A model generated the notes under the pieces. That model saw nothing but the letters and a program-made list of their open reading frames with translations. It searched no databases and was not told the DNA's origin. A stretch of 64,000 nt of DNA from Amblyomma americanum (taxonomy: Eukaryota; Arthropoda; Arachnida; Ixodida; Ixodidae): positions 40,943,864 to 41,007,863 of the forward strand of contig NC_135505.1 of assembly GCF_052857255.1 (NCBI RefSeq), given 5' to 3'. This document shows positions 47,981-59,180 of this stretch, in pieces (the stretch's first letter is position 1; each line of letters starts with the position of its first letter). The position numbers were made by a program, and so were the translations under genes.

Positions 47981-48079
47981 TCTTTTGGCTACGAAGAAAA
48001 TTCTGCTGCCCCACTGGAGTGGACTGAGGGCGCTGCGGCTGCATACGCTGCTGCCAAGAAGGCGCTCGCAGACGCCACT

Positions 48080-48430
48080 TTGCTCATACATCAAGTTCCT
48101 GATGCTCCACTGCGCCTCGTCACCGACGCCTCGAGCATTGCCGAAGAGCAAGTTCTCGAGCAGCACGTCTGTAGTTGGCAACCCCTCGGCTTTTTATTCG
48201 AAAAGCCGAAGCCACCTGAGACTAAATATAGCACATTCGGTCGCGAATTGCTCGCTGCGTGCCTCACCATCAAGCACTTTCGGCTTTTCCTGGAGGGCCT
48301 TGAATTTCACATCATCACGGACCACAATCCCTTGACGTTTGCCTTCCAAAGGATCCACAGCACCTACACTCTGTTTTATCTCCTAGTCTACTGTGTATCT
48401 CCGTCACGTCCATGGCCCGGAGAATGCTGA
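48080..48430 (+). pseudogene. Ty3 RNase H
   Basis: The frame carries LRLVTDASSIAEEQVLEQ (catalytic Asp present), then YSTFGRELLAACLTIKHFRL (catalytic Glu present) and FHIITDHNPLTFAF (Asp present). The domain is readable as one frame, although its neighbours are shifted. Confidence 0.75.
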
Positions 48431-48679
48431 TGCTGATGCGCTTTTCCTTGTAAGTGTCATGGCGTCTGAATCACCAGTGGACATGGGGGAGCTAGCGGCT
48501 GCACAGTGCAATGATCCAGGGCTGAAACGTGTTCGTCCCTCAACCACATCCCTCTCCTTCACCGACTGTCCACTGCCATTTTTCTCCCAATTCATTACGT
48601 TCGAAACATTAACTGGCGTCTCGCGCTCTTACGTACCTTTTGCTTTCCGTCACACCATTTTTTGAAAATTACACCGCCT

Positions 48680-49841
48680 GAGCCACCCTGGTATTCCGTC
48701 TACGCAGGAGATGATCACCTTCCTTAGGCTAAGCATCAATTTTGACGTCCGCCATTAGGCACGAACCTGCCTTAACTGCCAGCGCGTCCAAGTTAAACGG
48801 CATACCGTCGTGCGTGCCTCTCGTTTTCGGCCGCCTGACGCACGGTTTTCCCACGTTCACCTAGACATTTTTGGACCATTCTCGTTAACACGTGAGCCCT
48901 CTTATCTGTTCACCTGTGTGGACCGTTTCACCCGCTGACCCGAGGCGTTGCCTACTGCTGACACTACAGCCGGGACCGTTGCTCCGGCCTTCATGGTCGG
49001 CTGGGTCGCTCGTTTTAGCTGCCCGTCTGTCGTCACCATCGACCGCGGCCGCCAGTTTCAATCGGCCCTATTTAGTGCTCTTGACAATATTCTGGTTGTT
49101 CGCCACATCCATACGACCGCCTACCATGCTTCGGCCAATGGCATGATGGAACATCTGCATCGACAACTGAAGGCTGCCCTTGCCATTTGTCAACCAAGGG
49201 AACGCTGGTCCGACCACCTTCCCCTCGTCCTCTTTGACATTCGCTCGGCACTGAAGGCTGAACACAGCAGCTATTCTGCTGAGCTAGTATACGGCGTTCC
49301 CCTGCGTCTTCCTGGGGAATCCTCTCCTTCTTCCCCTCCGTTTATGCATGACGCTTTCGCCTACATCCGAGACCTACGCAACATATTTCGCCTCATTCCG
49401 CCTGTCGCCCCTGTAGCCCGTCAACCTCAGTCCGTGTTCGTCAGCCAGGACCTGGTCTCCTGCACCCATGTTTTCATTCGCAGTGACCAAGTCCGTCCAC
49501 CCCTCACGCCGGCCTACGATGGACCGTTCCCCGTCCTCCATCGTGCGCAGAAGACCCTCACGTTAGACGCCAACAGCCATGAAGGCGTCGTGGCTGGTGA
49601 CCGCATCAAACCAGCCTACATTGCCACTCCTCTGCGTGTCGGCCTTACACGCGCTCTCGCTTCGGCTTCGCCACCATTGTGCGCAGCTTCCTCCCAGCAC
49701 ATCCGCTGGGCGAGTCCTGTGGATTCGCCACAGTCCTGTAGCGCTCCTCGCGCCGCGGTCGGCTCGCAGACCATGGCACACGGCGCCGGACAAGAAAGAG
49801 GAAGTTGGGCTAGGCCACCGCAGCGCGAGCAGCGCAAATAA
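48680..49841 (+). pseudogene. Ty3 integrase
   Basis: A zinc-binding remnant (CLNCQRVQVKRH) precedes the core. The core shows HLDIFGPFSL, then after a frame change VTIDRGRQFQSAL and ANGMMEHLHRQLKAALA, which together contain the D, D and E positions. The frame 48948-49841 is open for 297 residues and runs through the first 105 bases of the right LTR, ending QREQRK. Confidence 0.8.
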
Positions 49842-49896
49842 ACAGTTCGAACCTCAACGCCGTCGGAGCTGGTTCTTCCTCTCCTTAGCTCCGACA
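49737..49896 (+). repeat. Right LTR, 160 bp
   Basis: It begins TGTAGCGCTCCTCGCGCC and ends CTCCGACA, so it keeps TG...CA. The AATAAA lies about 100 bp from its start. No convincing target-site duplication flanks the pair. Confidence 0.8.
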
Positions 49897-49971
49897 AGTG
49901 CTTCAGCCTTCCGACACTTTTCGACCTGCTCCGCTGCACTGGAGTTTGCGGCCACTGCTGTGGGACGGCAT

Positions 49972-50035
49972 CCGTACATCCCGGCTGCCGTACATCCCGG
50001 CTGCCGTACATCTCGGCTGTCGTACATCCCGGCAG
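49972..50035. repeat. Minisatellite, 4 x 16 bp
   Basis: Four units of CCGTACATCCCGGCTG follow one another; the third and fourth have one and two changes. It starts 75 bp after the right LTR. Confidence 0.95.
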
Positions 50036-50284
50036 GCCTCCTTAACTCAAACACCTGGACCGTCGCACTAGACTTTCTTTCTTCCTTCCCCTCCCGGTGG
50101 AAAGTTTTTATGGGAATAAACGCCCCAGGGCATGGCGTACGTCGATCAAGTTCCCTGCGCGGAAGATGAGGCGCGAGGAGCGCGGGGAGGAGCGAGCGCG
50201 CAGACGAGGGTTAATAGTGGGGGCCACCGGCGGTGTTCCTTGGGCCCTCCGACTTTCTGTGCTTTCCTTTGGACGGGACCGTCG

Positions 50285-50378
50285 TCCCGTTTTAATATAT
50301 AGACACAATAGAGACGACACAAAGTGGAAAAAGTAGCGGTCTTTATTCTATCGTTTCTATCACGGTCTTGCCTTCGTC
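50285..50378 (-). ncRNA. Possible degenerate hammerhead-ribozyme core of a Penelope-type end
   Basis: On the minus strand CTGACGA is followed 16 bases later by GAAAC and then AATAAAGACCGC. CUGANGA and GAAA are the two conserved core boxes of hammerhead ribozymes, which are known in Penelope-like elements. The first half of stem II (AGGCAAG) has no clean partner here, so the copy is probably inactive. The call depends on word order and family context only. Confidence 0.3.
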
Positions 50379-50382
50379 AGAG

Positions 50383-50975
<593 letters not shown>

Positions 50976-51320
50976 TCAGCAGACAAGTTAAAGGAAATGA
51001 GGGGCCCGTTTGACAAATTTATGAAGGGAGCCAACAGTCACCGAAACCAAGGTGCATAGGGGGAACGTTAATTTTTTTTAATGTGTTATGCTTATCAGTA
51101 GGATAATAATTCTTAGATTAATAAATCGCTTAAAGAAAATTACTTATAAAGCAGCAGAAAAAACAACCATGCCGCCGGTGGGATCCGAACCCACGACCTC
51201 TGAATATCGCGTCCGGTGCTCTTACCAACTGAGCTACGGCGACGGCTGTCCAATCTGCTGCTCTCGTGGGTATTTATGTTTACTGGGTGTAAGCGAGCCT
51301 TGAGAATGTTCACCAGCGAG
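50976..51320 (-). mobile_element. tRNA-bearing repeat, copy 3 (second tandem unit)
   Basis: It is nearly identical to 50480-50820, then diverges. Its end forms an 11-bp perfect inverted repeat (51308-51318 with 51326-51336). A duplicated CCCCTCTTTGTGT follows. The Penelope coding sequence begins within about 50 bp, so the tandem pair stands where a Penelope element carries its terminal repeats. Confidence 0.75.
51170..51243 (-). tRNA. tRNA-like cloverleaf within repeat, second copy
   Basis: It differs from 50673-50746 by one base in the anticodon-stem side (TTCAG for TTCGG). All arms still pair with one G-U or A-U adjustment. The same A and B boxes are present. The two copies come from the 496-bp duplication. 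Confidence 0.45.
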
Positions 51321-51503
51321 GCTGGCGCTGGTGAACACCCCTCTTTGTGTACCCCTCTTTGTGTGGTGGGCTGCCGCTGTCCAATAGCCATAGCCGCAGG
51401 ATATGCCGCATCCTTTCTGCAGAATGGTGGCGTCATTCCCGCTTTTACAAGGATTGCTTGCGTGTAGCCTGCGGGGATCTTCCGAGCCATCACAGACATT
51501 ATC

Positions 51504-51830
51504 GTGAGTGGTGCGACCTGGCGGACAAGAATATCGACTTCCTATGGAACGCTGCTCGCCCTTGGGTGCATGACAAAAAAAAAGAAAACTTCTCCCCTTG
51601 GAGGGAAAGTGCTGGTCTTAGGAGGAGGCCATCTTCCTGATGTTCATCGCAAGGTGCTGGAGCTCGGACCGAAGTTTTGCCTACATCCAAACCTTCATAA
51701 GGTGGAAAAGATTTCAACTGCAAGAGGCATTTCGAGGCAAGTTCCTGAGGAGGACCGATCTAGGTGCATAGTGGAATGTGTAGATGCGATGAAAAGATGT
51801 GGGGTGGGAAAAAGAGCACCCGTTGCCTGA
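51504..51830 (+). pseudogene. Penelope N-terminal region
   Basis: The frame reads KVLVLGGGHLPDVHRKVLEL, then GPKFCLHPNLHKVEKIS and VPEEDRSRCIVECVDAM. The LGPKF-type block and the following helix are typical of the start of Penelope proteins. A long A run at about 51576 makes its true start uncertain. The frame changes near 51785, before the RT. Confidence 0.65.
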
Positions 51831-53089
51831 ACCCTATGATAGATTTTTTGACATCCAGTGAGCAGCGGGTAGTTGTGTCCGACAAAGAGGGGTACTTCGT
51901 TGTGTTACCCGAACACTTATTTAAGAAAAAGGCTTATTCGGCAATGGAAGCACATTTTAGACCTGTTAAAGTCGAAGCTACAAAGGTCAAGGAAAAGTCT
52001 CTGAAACTCTTGTCGCGTTTAAACCTAGAGAATTTGCGCTCTAGCGTTAAAAAGGCTGAAGGCCTAAGGCTCGAAGTCTTCTTTTCAGCCAGAACGCATA
52101 AGGACGACATACCCTTCCGTGCTATTGTCACTGAGCGGTCGACTTGGCAACATGCAGTTTCATGCTTCCTGCAAAAGCACCTAAAAGGCCTTACCTTAGC
52201 GGACCCATATCAGACGCCAAATTCTTTGGCTGTTGTCGACTACCTTAAGAATCATAATCCTAAAGGAGCGTCTGCATTTAGTATTGATGTTAAGGACCTC
52301 TTCTACTCGCTGCCACATGACACACTGATGAAATTTGTTAGTGATTGCATTACCGAGGATAATGATGAACAATGCTTTGTCAATGCCTCTGGTATTTCCG
52401 TTCCTTCGTTTTTAGAAGTGCTGTCGTTTTATCTGGCTTCTACTTTTGTGGACTGGAATGGGGATTTGTTTATTCAAAAGACAGGTGTTTGTATCGGATC
52501 CAAAGTAGCGCCCGTCCTCAGTGATATCTTCCTGTCTCGAGTTGACTCTTATATTGAAAAGAATCAGAGTGGCCTTGCAAAAAAGATTTTCAGGTATGTC
52601 GATGATTATCTGGTGTTTGTTGACCGACATGAATTTACAAGGAGGGCGGTGGACATTATTAAGATTTTTAAAGAATATGGGCGTGGATTACAGTTCACCT
52701 TTGAAACTCCTACAAACGATTGCCTGCAGTTCCTTGACACAAAACTTCATTTCGTGCAGGATCATGTGTGCTGGAGGAATTCTCCGAGGTCTGATAAACC
52801 ACTCTTAAATTATCAATCAAATCACTCAAAAATTGTGAAGTGCGGCATTGCTGTCTCCTGCCTAGGATCGTCTTTGCTCAAGTCGTGCCCCCACGAAATG
52901 AAGGAAAGTTTCTGCGAGCAAGTGAACAGACTAAGATTGGCTGGATTTCCAGAGGACGTGCTGTTTCTAGCTTCTAGCAAGGTGCTGAAAAAAGTAAAAG
53001 AGTTCAATAGGTCACTTTTGAAGGGTTCTGAGGAGAAAAAAAAAATATTGCAGTCATACCTTATGTTCATCGGTTTTCTCATCAACTAA
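51764..53089 (+). pseudogene. Penelope reverse transcriptase
   Basis: A 440-residue open frame covers the RT. It shows FRAIVTERSTWQHAVSCFL, FSIDVKDLFYSLPH, TGVCIGSKVAPVLSDIFLSR, the catalytic FRYVDDYLVFV near 52595, and LQFLDTKLHF. The following thumb region (SCLGSSLLKSCPHEMKESF) is also as in the family. No stop occurs inside the frame. It is cut from its N-terminal part and from the endonuclease by single-base shifts, the latter in a run of ten A at about 53036-53045. Confidence 0.85.
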
Positions 53090-53094
53090 AAAAC

Positions 53095-53574
53095 GTGGGT
53101 AACAGATATGGTGTTAGTGTTCTCTTCTCTGCCCCTCAGAAAGTTAGTAGTGTTTGTGCGAAGGTTGCTGCGCGCTCTAGCAGCGGTGTATGTGGTAAAC
53201 AAAAGCGGTGCTGCACTGTGAATCACAAGAACCGCTATGTCAGATGTTCAAAAGGAGCGATGTATCACATTCCCTTTTCTTGTGGCCGGACCTATATCGG
53301 TCAAACGGGCCGCTGCCTTAATGTGCGCTTGCAAGAGCATTTTTTGTCATTGAATAAGTCGCCTTCATCTAATCTCGCTAAGCACTGTTCAAAATGCAGC
53401 GGCTGCAAGCCTTTGCTTGACCAAACTAAAATCTTGTTCCGACACCCTAATCAGCTAACCAGAGAGATTTCAGAGGCCTATCACATCCGTAAGAATCAGC
53501 ACACGTGTGTTGCCGACCCTATGGTGGTTTTGCATGAAAGAGAGTTTTGTTATCTTGACGCACCTGTATGAGCA
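53095..53574 (+). pseudogene. Penelope GIY-YIG endonuclease
   Basis: The frame begins with the linker VGNRYGVSVLFSAPQKVS, followed by a Cys cluster, then the GIY-YIG-type core YHIPFSCGRTYIGQTGR and the NVRLQEH helix. A second Cys/His group (HCSKCSGCKPLL) and EISEAYHIRKN with the catalytic Glu come next. The domain is complete to the stop after LDAPV. The upstream PYVHRFSHQLKN linker lies in this frame too, so only the shift in the A run separates it from the RT. Confidence 0.85.
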
Positions 53575-53700
53575 CTTTTCCTGTCACGCCTGCGCGATGG
53601 CTTTTGTTTTGTTTGTGATTGTTCTTCGTTTTGTGTGTTTCTCGAATAAACGCGCAGTTGCGAGTAAGCGCTTGTGTGGTTTGGTCTCTCTTGTCTGTTG

Positions 53701-54482
53701 TCCTAAGTGCGCTTTATAATTTTTGAAAATGAAAAACCAACTAGCTCAGATGTCAATTCTGCTTATGTTTTGCTTATTTGTATTGTAAAGTGATGAGAAG
53801 ACGCAGGCATGCACAGTTGTTGACGCGTTGGCTGTTAGATTGTGGGTTACCTTTTGCCCTTTATTCATTTTGGGTTCTCTCCAGAAACGAATTACAAAGT
53901 CTAGCCTTTACGACCTTTATGTCTCGGCGTCACCCTTGTAATTTTAAGCAAGCGAACAAAAAAATAATGCCTGTGGATGAGGCTAAACAAGAAGCGTGTA
54001 TGCGGAATTCAGAAAGTAACGTATGCCGAAGAATTATTATTAAATATAAATATTTCATTCCTAAACGCGCTCTAACCGCGAAAAAGGTTACATTAATAAT
54101 ACACATTACATCAACACCCTGCATTGCAGCCAGACGAAGCGCGTCGTCTTCAGATGTCGCTTTAGCTACGTGTTGCTCACAGTTACAAAATGCAGCAACG
54201 ATAATTCAATAGGATAAACGCGTGAGTGCTTCAAAGAAATTTTTCTTTTACGTCAATAGTCCGAAAGGCTAACTTTCTTTTTTCTACACTAAAATATGCT
54301 CACAATACGATGCTGAATATATATAGCGGCTGAGATGTATCAAAGTATACGAACGCCTCTTCATACGGGGGCACAGCACCGCCACTTCGTCACGCCTAGC
54401 GTACCCAACCTTCATAGCAATGAAACGAAGGCAGCAGATATAAAAGTGATTGTTACTTCGACAGCAATCGAATAGAAGAACC
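53701..54482. other. Gene-free stretch
   Basis: A 144-residue frame at 53778-54212 has no recognised motif. Nothing else was found before copy D. Confidence 0.4.
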
Positions 54483-54557
54483 GATAAGATCGCACTTGGC
54501 GATGCTAGTAAGCGCAGTTTCAGCTGAACAAAGAGCACCGAGCGGGCACCGCAAACG
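54483..54557 (+). promoter_or_regulatory. Promoter remnant of TRAF-like copy D
   Basis: GATAAGATCGC starts 75 bp before the ATG, matching the spacing in copies A and B. A TTTCAGC word lies about 38 bp downstream, like the TTCATT of copy A. Confidence 0.4.
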
Positions 54558-54803
54558 ATGCCGGCAGGTCTCCAGTACACGCTTGTCGGCTTCTCCCAAG
54601 ACCTAGACTAGAAGCCACTGCACTTCGTCGTGCCTGTCCCCGCGAACAGGACTTGCAGCGCATGCGGCCTTGTGCGTAGGAGATCCGTTCTGCTCCCCGG
54701 CTTGCACCTGCTTTGCGGGTCGAGCAGCAAGAAGTGCGTGGAAGATGGCGAATTCCACTGTCCTCTGGAGCGGCGGGAGTTTCACGAAGCTGATATCGAA
54801 TGA
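54558..54803 (+). pseudogene. TRAF-like RING exon 1, copy D (decayed)
   Basis: The ATG opens MPAGLQYTLVGFSQDLD, then an in-frame TAG at 54609 replaces the Trp codon seen in copies A and B. After it the same frame continues NRTCSACGLVRRRSVLL and HCPLERREF, then ends in TGA. The first two RING cysteines remain. The C-x-H pair reads G-L-H, and the C-x2-C that follows has lost its second Cys. The Asp ligand is Glu. The splice donor position reads GAGCTTCAT, so the donor is gone. Confidence 0.8.
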
Positions 54804-56763
54804 CTTGCTCCGAAATTTTGCTTGAGCTTCATAATAAAATTGGCAGCAAAGCAATTATTTTTTTAGAACAAAATAATATTTCAGGGTGCTCAAATTTTAA
54901 GCAGTATATTTTCTAGTGCACTTAATTTCCACTAACATATTGCAGTTTTCTCTGCCTTAGTATTACAGCTGATTTGTTTAGTCAATAAAATGCACCAGTT
55001 TCACTTACATCTATCCGGATGACCAATTTATTGTCTACTTCACCCAATACTCGAGCCTTTCCTTGCGATTAACTGTGTCAGTGTCACCAATGTCTAATCC
55101 CGCCTCTGTGTAAAATTATCTGTGTATGCGTGGCTATGCTGATGTTCAGAAAAAGGATGCAAATGTATAAATTCACTAAAAATTGCATTCAACCCTTTAC
55201 GGCACTTTGTACACAACTGCTTATATTGCGAACTTATTTTTCTCAGGGTTTACTTTAGTTTTCACTGCTTTATTCATTTCAATCTAATTTACCATTCATC
55301 GTCCTCTAAATATGGTGCTTTTTATGGTTGCAGCACATATTTTTCAGGCAGAATACAACATCATAGCAACTGCTCCAATATGTATGTTTGTAAACATACC
55401 GAGATAAAAAAATTGGAAGGCTTGTTCTGCTTCGTATTTGGTATTTATTTTTTTATTTTTAATGGTGCGCCAGCTGTCTTCAATTGTGATGAATCGCAGG
55501 GTTGTAGTCAAAAGCCTTCAAGCCACATGGTCTGCTTTAGATCTCCGAAGTACAACACTAAATGTCCTTGAAGCTTAAAGGGCCCTGAAAGGCTGATAAA
55601 AGGGTTTTCCTCACCTTGCAGCAGTTTACAGCATAATGGGTGCCTTTAATACCTTACTACACAGCTGAAAAGTGAACCCTGTGGCGTGAAGTCTTCACGT
55701 AGGGGTGTACATGCACCGTATCGTTGCAATTCCTAATCCTGACTTCTTCTTTTAGCTGTGTATTGTATGGTGCTGTGAGGATAATTTATTTTGTGTTGAG
55801 CAATCTCCTGTGGTTTAATAATTATGTTCAATGCATCCTACGTGGAGCACGCATTAAAAAACCTGCCGAAAGCATTGAAAGCCAGTGGCTACCGTCGCTG
55901 GCTAGATTGATTTTGTGCATCCCGAAGACTTTTATCAAAATAGTACCCTAACCAGAACACTACCGCTGCCTGTGTTTGTGCCTCCCTTATTTTTTCCTGG
56001 GGCCACATCAACCTTGAAAGTTTGCCTCTTTTCTGTATAATATTATGCTAGTGCTTTTCCCGCATGTTCCTGCCTCCATTACTGCAAAATCTGGCTATAT
56101 TAAATTCAAAAAAGTGGTCACCAGTTTTATGTTCCCTTATTCTTTTTTGTATGCCTCCAGGCATTCAGAATATGAAAATAAATCAATTTCCTCCTTGTCT
56201 GTAGTGCTCGTAAGTTTACTGTCATGTTTTTGTTCTCCTTCAGCACTTGAAGTTGAAGTTTATTCCTCGCTCTTAGTGGTACAGGTATGACTGGGAGAGA
56301 GAGGACGCAGGGAAAAAAGCTGTTTGAATGCAGCTTGAGAGGCACCCTACGCCCACATTCCTGAGGCAGCGTATTGCCTCAGTTTTTCAGAAGACAGCTA
56401 CTGGTGATGCAGTCAAAAGAAAAGATAAAGTATCAACATGAAATAAATACAACATTTAGCATCACAATCAAAACAAAAAGCAATATAAATACTACAAAAA
56501 ATAACTACATCACCCAAGTGTACAATATAAGCCGAATTGACTCGCGTTATAATCTTATTTACTGTTCAGAGCCAGTTCAAGCTAAACGTCTTCAAAAAGA
56601 TACGAAATATTTTTAGGCTCTTCACTGCGATATCTCTTTGCGATATGTTATTTTCTATAATGTACAGGTATTTTGAAAGAATAAAAAACAATGATTGCCA
56701 ACCGCATTTGGTGCGACAAAGAGGCAATGACCAAGGAAAATGAGAGTGGGTATCATACACCAT
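54804..56763. other. AT-rich stretch without genes
   Basis: No domain, RNA gene or element boundary was recognised in about 2 kb. Confidence 0.45.
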
Positions 56764-57650
56764 TCAATAGCGAGATATTTTTAGAAGCGAGAGAGTGGTT
56801 TCATTGTTCGTAATAACCGCAGTTTTGTACATTGATAGCAGTCTGAAAGGAAACAAAAAAGTGATCTTTAGAATGCGAAATTTAATTAAGTATGGATGCG
56901 TGTGGGTATGCAACGATACGTTTGCTAATAGTCTAATTGCCCGCATTTGTGCTGTTATTAGTTTGGATATGTTGTGCTTTGTCGTCGTTCCCCAAGTTGT
57001 GAGACAGTATGTCAGCGATGGGAGAAAGAATGCTTGATAAATAAGGACCTTTATTTGAGACGGAAGTTTGTCCCTATCTTGGCAAATAAGACTGTTGAGG
57101 TGATTTAGTTCTTTCCGAACATGTTGACCTGCTCGTCCCAGGTGAGACACCCTGAGAAGATTACTCCTAGGCATTTTATGTTTGGCACGAGTGCAATGGG
57201 TTTGCATCCTAGTGATAGGGTGAAGTTGGTGTGAACATTTTTATTTCTTGTTCGGAATAAAATGGCCTTCGTCTTATCAGAATGCACTTTCAGATTGTTA
57301 TTTCTTGGCTACTCGTGAAGAAACTCCAGGAAGTTATTGGCTCGCGACAAAAATTCGGCTTGTGTGCTACCTGGAATAGTGCTGTAATATCACCCGCAAA
57401 GCCTACAAGGTCAACGGCATGGCTAAAAAAGTTGTCATTGATGTAAACAAGGAATAATAAGGGCCACATTATGCTGCCGTGGGGAACACCAGAGAGAAGT
57501 GGCTCAAAGCTGGACAATTTGTCATTGTGAGCAACCATTTGTCTGCGATGAGCTATGTATGATTTTAGCAGAGACAAAGTGGCTGCCCTAATTCCGTAGT
57601 GTACCAGTTTTTGTAGCAGCAGATTATGGTCGACTCATGGTTCCACTTAG
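56764..57650 (-). mobile_element. LINE reverse transcriptase fragment, catalytic box lost
   Basis: On the minus strand, 57577-57290 reads LLKSYIAHRRQMVAHND, GVPHGSIMWPLLFLVYIND and then VGFAGDITALF, where the catalytic Tyr-Ala-Asp-Asp has become Phe-Ala-Gly-Asp. Then 57287-57105 gives the post-RT block (IKCLGVIFSGCLTWDEQV) and 57207-56764 the following helical region (LPSLTYCLTTWGTTTK). It is a 5'-truncated CR1/jockey-type copy with frameshifts between the parts. Confidence 0.75.
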
Positions 57651-57789
57651 TTGTCTCTTTAAGGACTGCGCGCGAGACCAGCCAGAATTATTGGCCCAAA
57701 ACACATGTTCAGGCTTTGTGTGACGTGTTCTAGGTAATGAGTGTGCAGACGTGAACATTAAGTTAACGGTTTCTTGCATCACACAAATA

Positions 57790-58010
57790 AAGCTGCAGCG
57801 GTGGCTCAGTGGTTATTATGGTTGGCTGCTGACGCGAAAGACGCAGGTTCAATCCCGGCAGCAGCGGTTGAGGCCCGTGTACTGCGCTATGCCAGTTCAC
57901 GGCAATGAACCCGAGGGGTCAAAATTATCGGGAGCTCTCTACTACGCCATCTCTCAACCTGAGTCGCTTTGGGATCATAAACCTTATAAAACCAAGCAAA
58001 TAAAGCAAGT
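57790..58010 (+). mobile_element. Ruka-like tRNA-derived SINE, copy 3
   Basis: The head GCAGCGGTGGCTCAGTGGTT has an intact A box, and GGTTCAATCCC is a good B box. The body lacks the GATGGAGGCGAAATTCTAG part present in copies 1 and 2. It then matches from GGCCCGTGTACTG to GAGTCGCTTTGGGA, and ends in an AAACCAAGCAAATAAAG-like tail. Confidence 0.8.
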
Positions 58011-58585
58011 GGCTTGCAGAGCGCATGTCTCATTGTAATATGGCGTCACCACCGACCTTCACTCTCTACCTCTGTGTTCCTCCCTGCCCCTTTTTGGAAT
58101 AGCAGGTGAAGGAACTATTCTCTATCCGACTTCTCCACCTTTTCTGGCATACATCTTTCTCTCTTACACGGAAATTTCTGTACTCTACTTGATCAGGCAT
58201 AGAATGGAGCTGCTTGATTTCATCGTAGGTGCATAACAGTTATTGTACAACGAAGACACTTCAAGGCGCTGCCTGACTCGTGTTGCTTGTGTGGACAGCA
58301 AGAGAGGTGAGGCGGCCTGTGAGTGCTCAAGAAATAATTTTGCTCCGACTCACAGAATGTTGTGCGCAATTGCATCGCACTTATAGTGTAGCTGCCTCTG
58401 TGTGGTTGTGGTAAATGATTCGCATTCAGTTGAACAAGTCGAAAAATTTTGCCTTTCTAGTAAGGGAAAAGCAAGCAAAATTGCTGACAGCATTTGTCAT
58501 TTTTATGAAGTAATGTCTGCGCCACGTACACAGCAAAAGTGCATGCTTACGAAGAAAAATATGAGTACATAACTGAATGTAGTTA
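58011..58585. other. Gene-free stretch
   Basis: Nothing recognisable between the SINE and the LINE leader. Confidence 0.4.
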
Positions 58586-59180
58586 GGGTACGCTCTATTC
58601 AACCCCGCAGGGGGGCGCCTGCAGCTTGCAGGCGTCGCGAAGGTGTGTGGCGACACCGCGGGTTCCCGAGCATCCGCAGGGACATCTCCGCAAGGGGATG
58701 ATGGTGAACAGTGCATCACCACGGACCTGAGCACCCACGTTTCGCCGTGTGTGGCATCGCCGTTTCCGGGGAAAAGGGGATCCTGGTGGTTAAGCCGATG
58801 CCGAGCATTTGGACCTTTAAGGCCCCTCGGCGGAGGCAACACACCACTTTGGCCCCAGCTTCCTGTAGACGGCACCTCCAGCCTGACTGGACCGGGGGAA
58901 ATCGGCAGTCGCCTTTTCCTGTCCTCCTCTACATCTTTTACTTTCCTGTCTTCTTTCTGACTACTGTCCTGTCTCCTCGCCGTTTCTTAGTTTTTTTCAT
59001 TTCTTCATGGGCGACTAGGTTAAACCTTGTGTGGCGAACTACCCTGGGTTTCGTCATATTTGGTCATAGTTGAGGTGTACAGCTGGCGTGGGCAGGACTT
59101 GCGTGCAACTTGCTGTCCCGTCCCCTTGTTTGGCTCCGTGGTCGGTGGCTGGCACCGTGGCTGAAAAATTAAATTTTTTT

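Larger units (their letters stand above)
45670..49896 (+). mobile_element. Ty3-like LTR retrotransposon with 160-bp LTRs
   Basis: Two direct repeats of exactly 160 bp bound a gag-protease-RT-RNase H-integrase order on the + strand. The element is short (4.2 kb) for the family, and pol is broken by several stops and frameshifts. The integrase-end frame ends in GPF-containing sequence (PAYDGPFPVLHRA), the usual C-terminus for GPY/F integrases. No obvious polypurine tract precedes the right LTR. The LTRs differ at many positions, so the insertion is not recent. Confidence 0.85.
51340..53700 (+). mobile_element. Penelope-like retroelement, + strand copy
   Basis: This is the best-preserved Penelope copy. 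An N-terminal part (51504-51830), the RT (51764-53089) and the GIY-YIG endonuclease (53095-53574) lie in order, with a frame change at each join. The 3' end near 53645 has CGAATAAACGCGCAGTTGCG and then AGTAAGCGC, the same kind of end word as the minus-strand copies at 2100 and 3830. Tandem tRNA-bearing repeats lie just upstream. Confidence 0.85.

Noticed and set aside
53778..54212. 144-residue + strand ORF after the Penelope element
   Set aside because: No family similarity recognised and it is AT-rich; likely chance.
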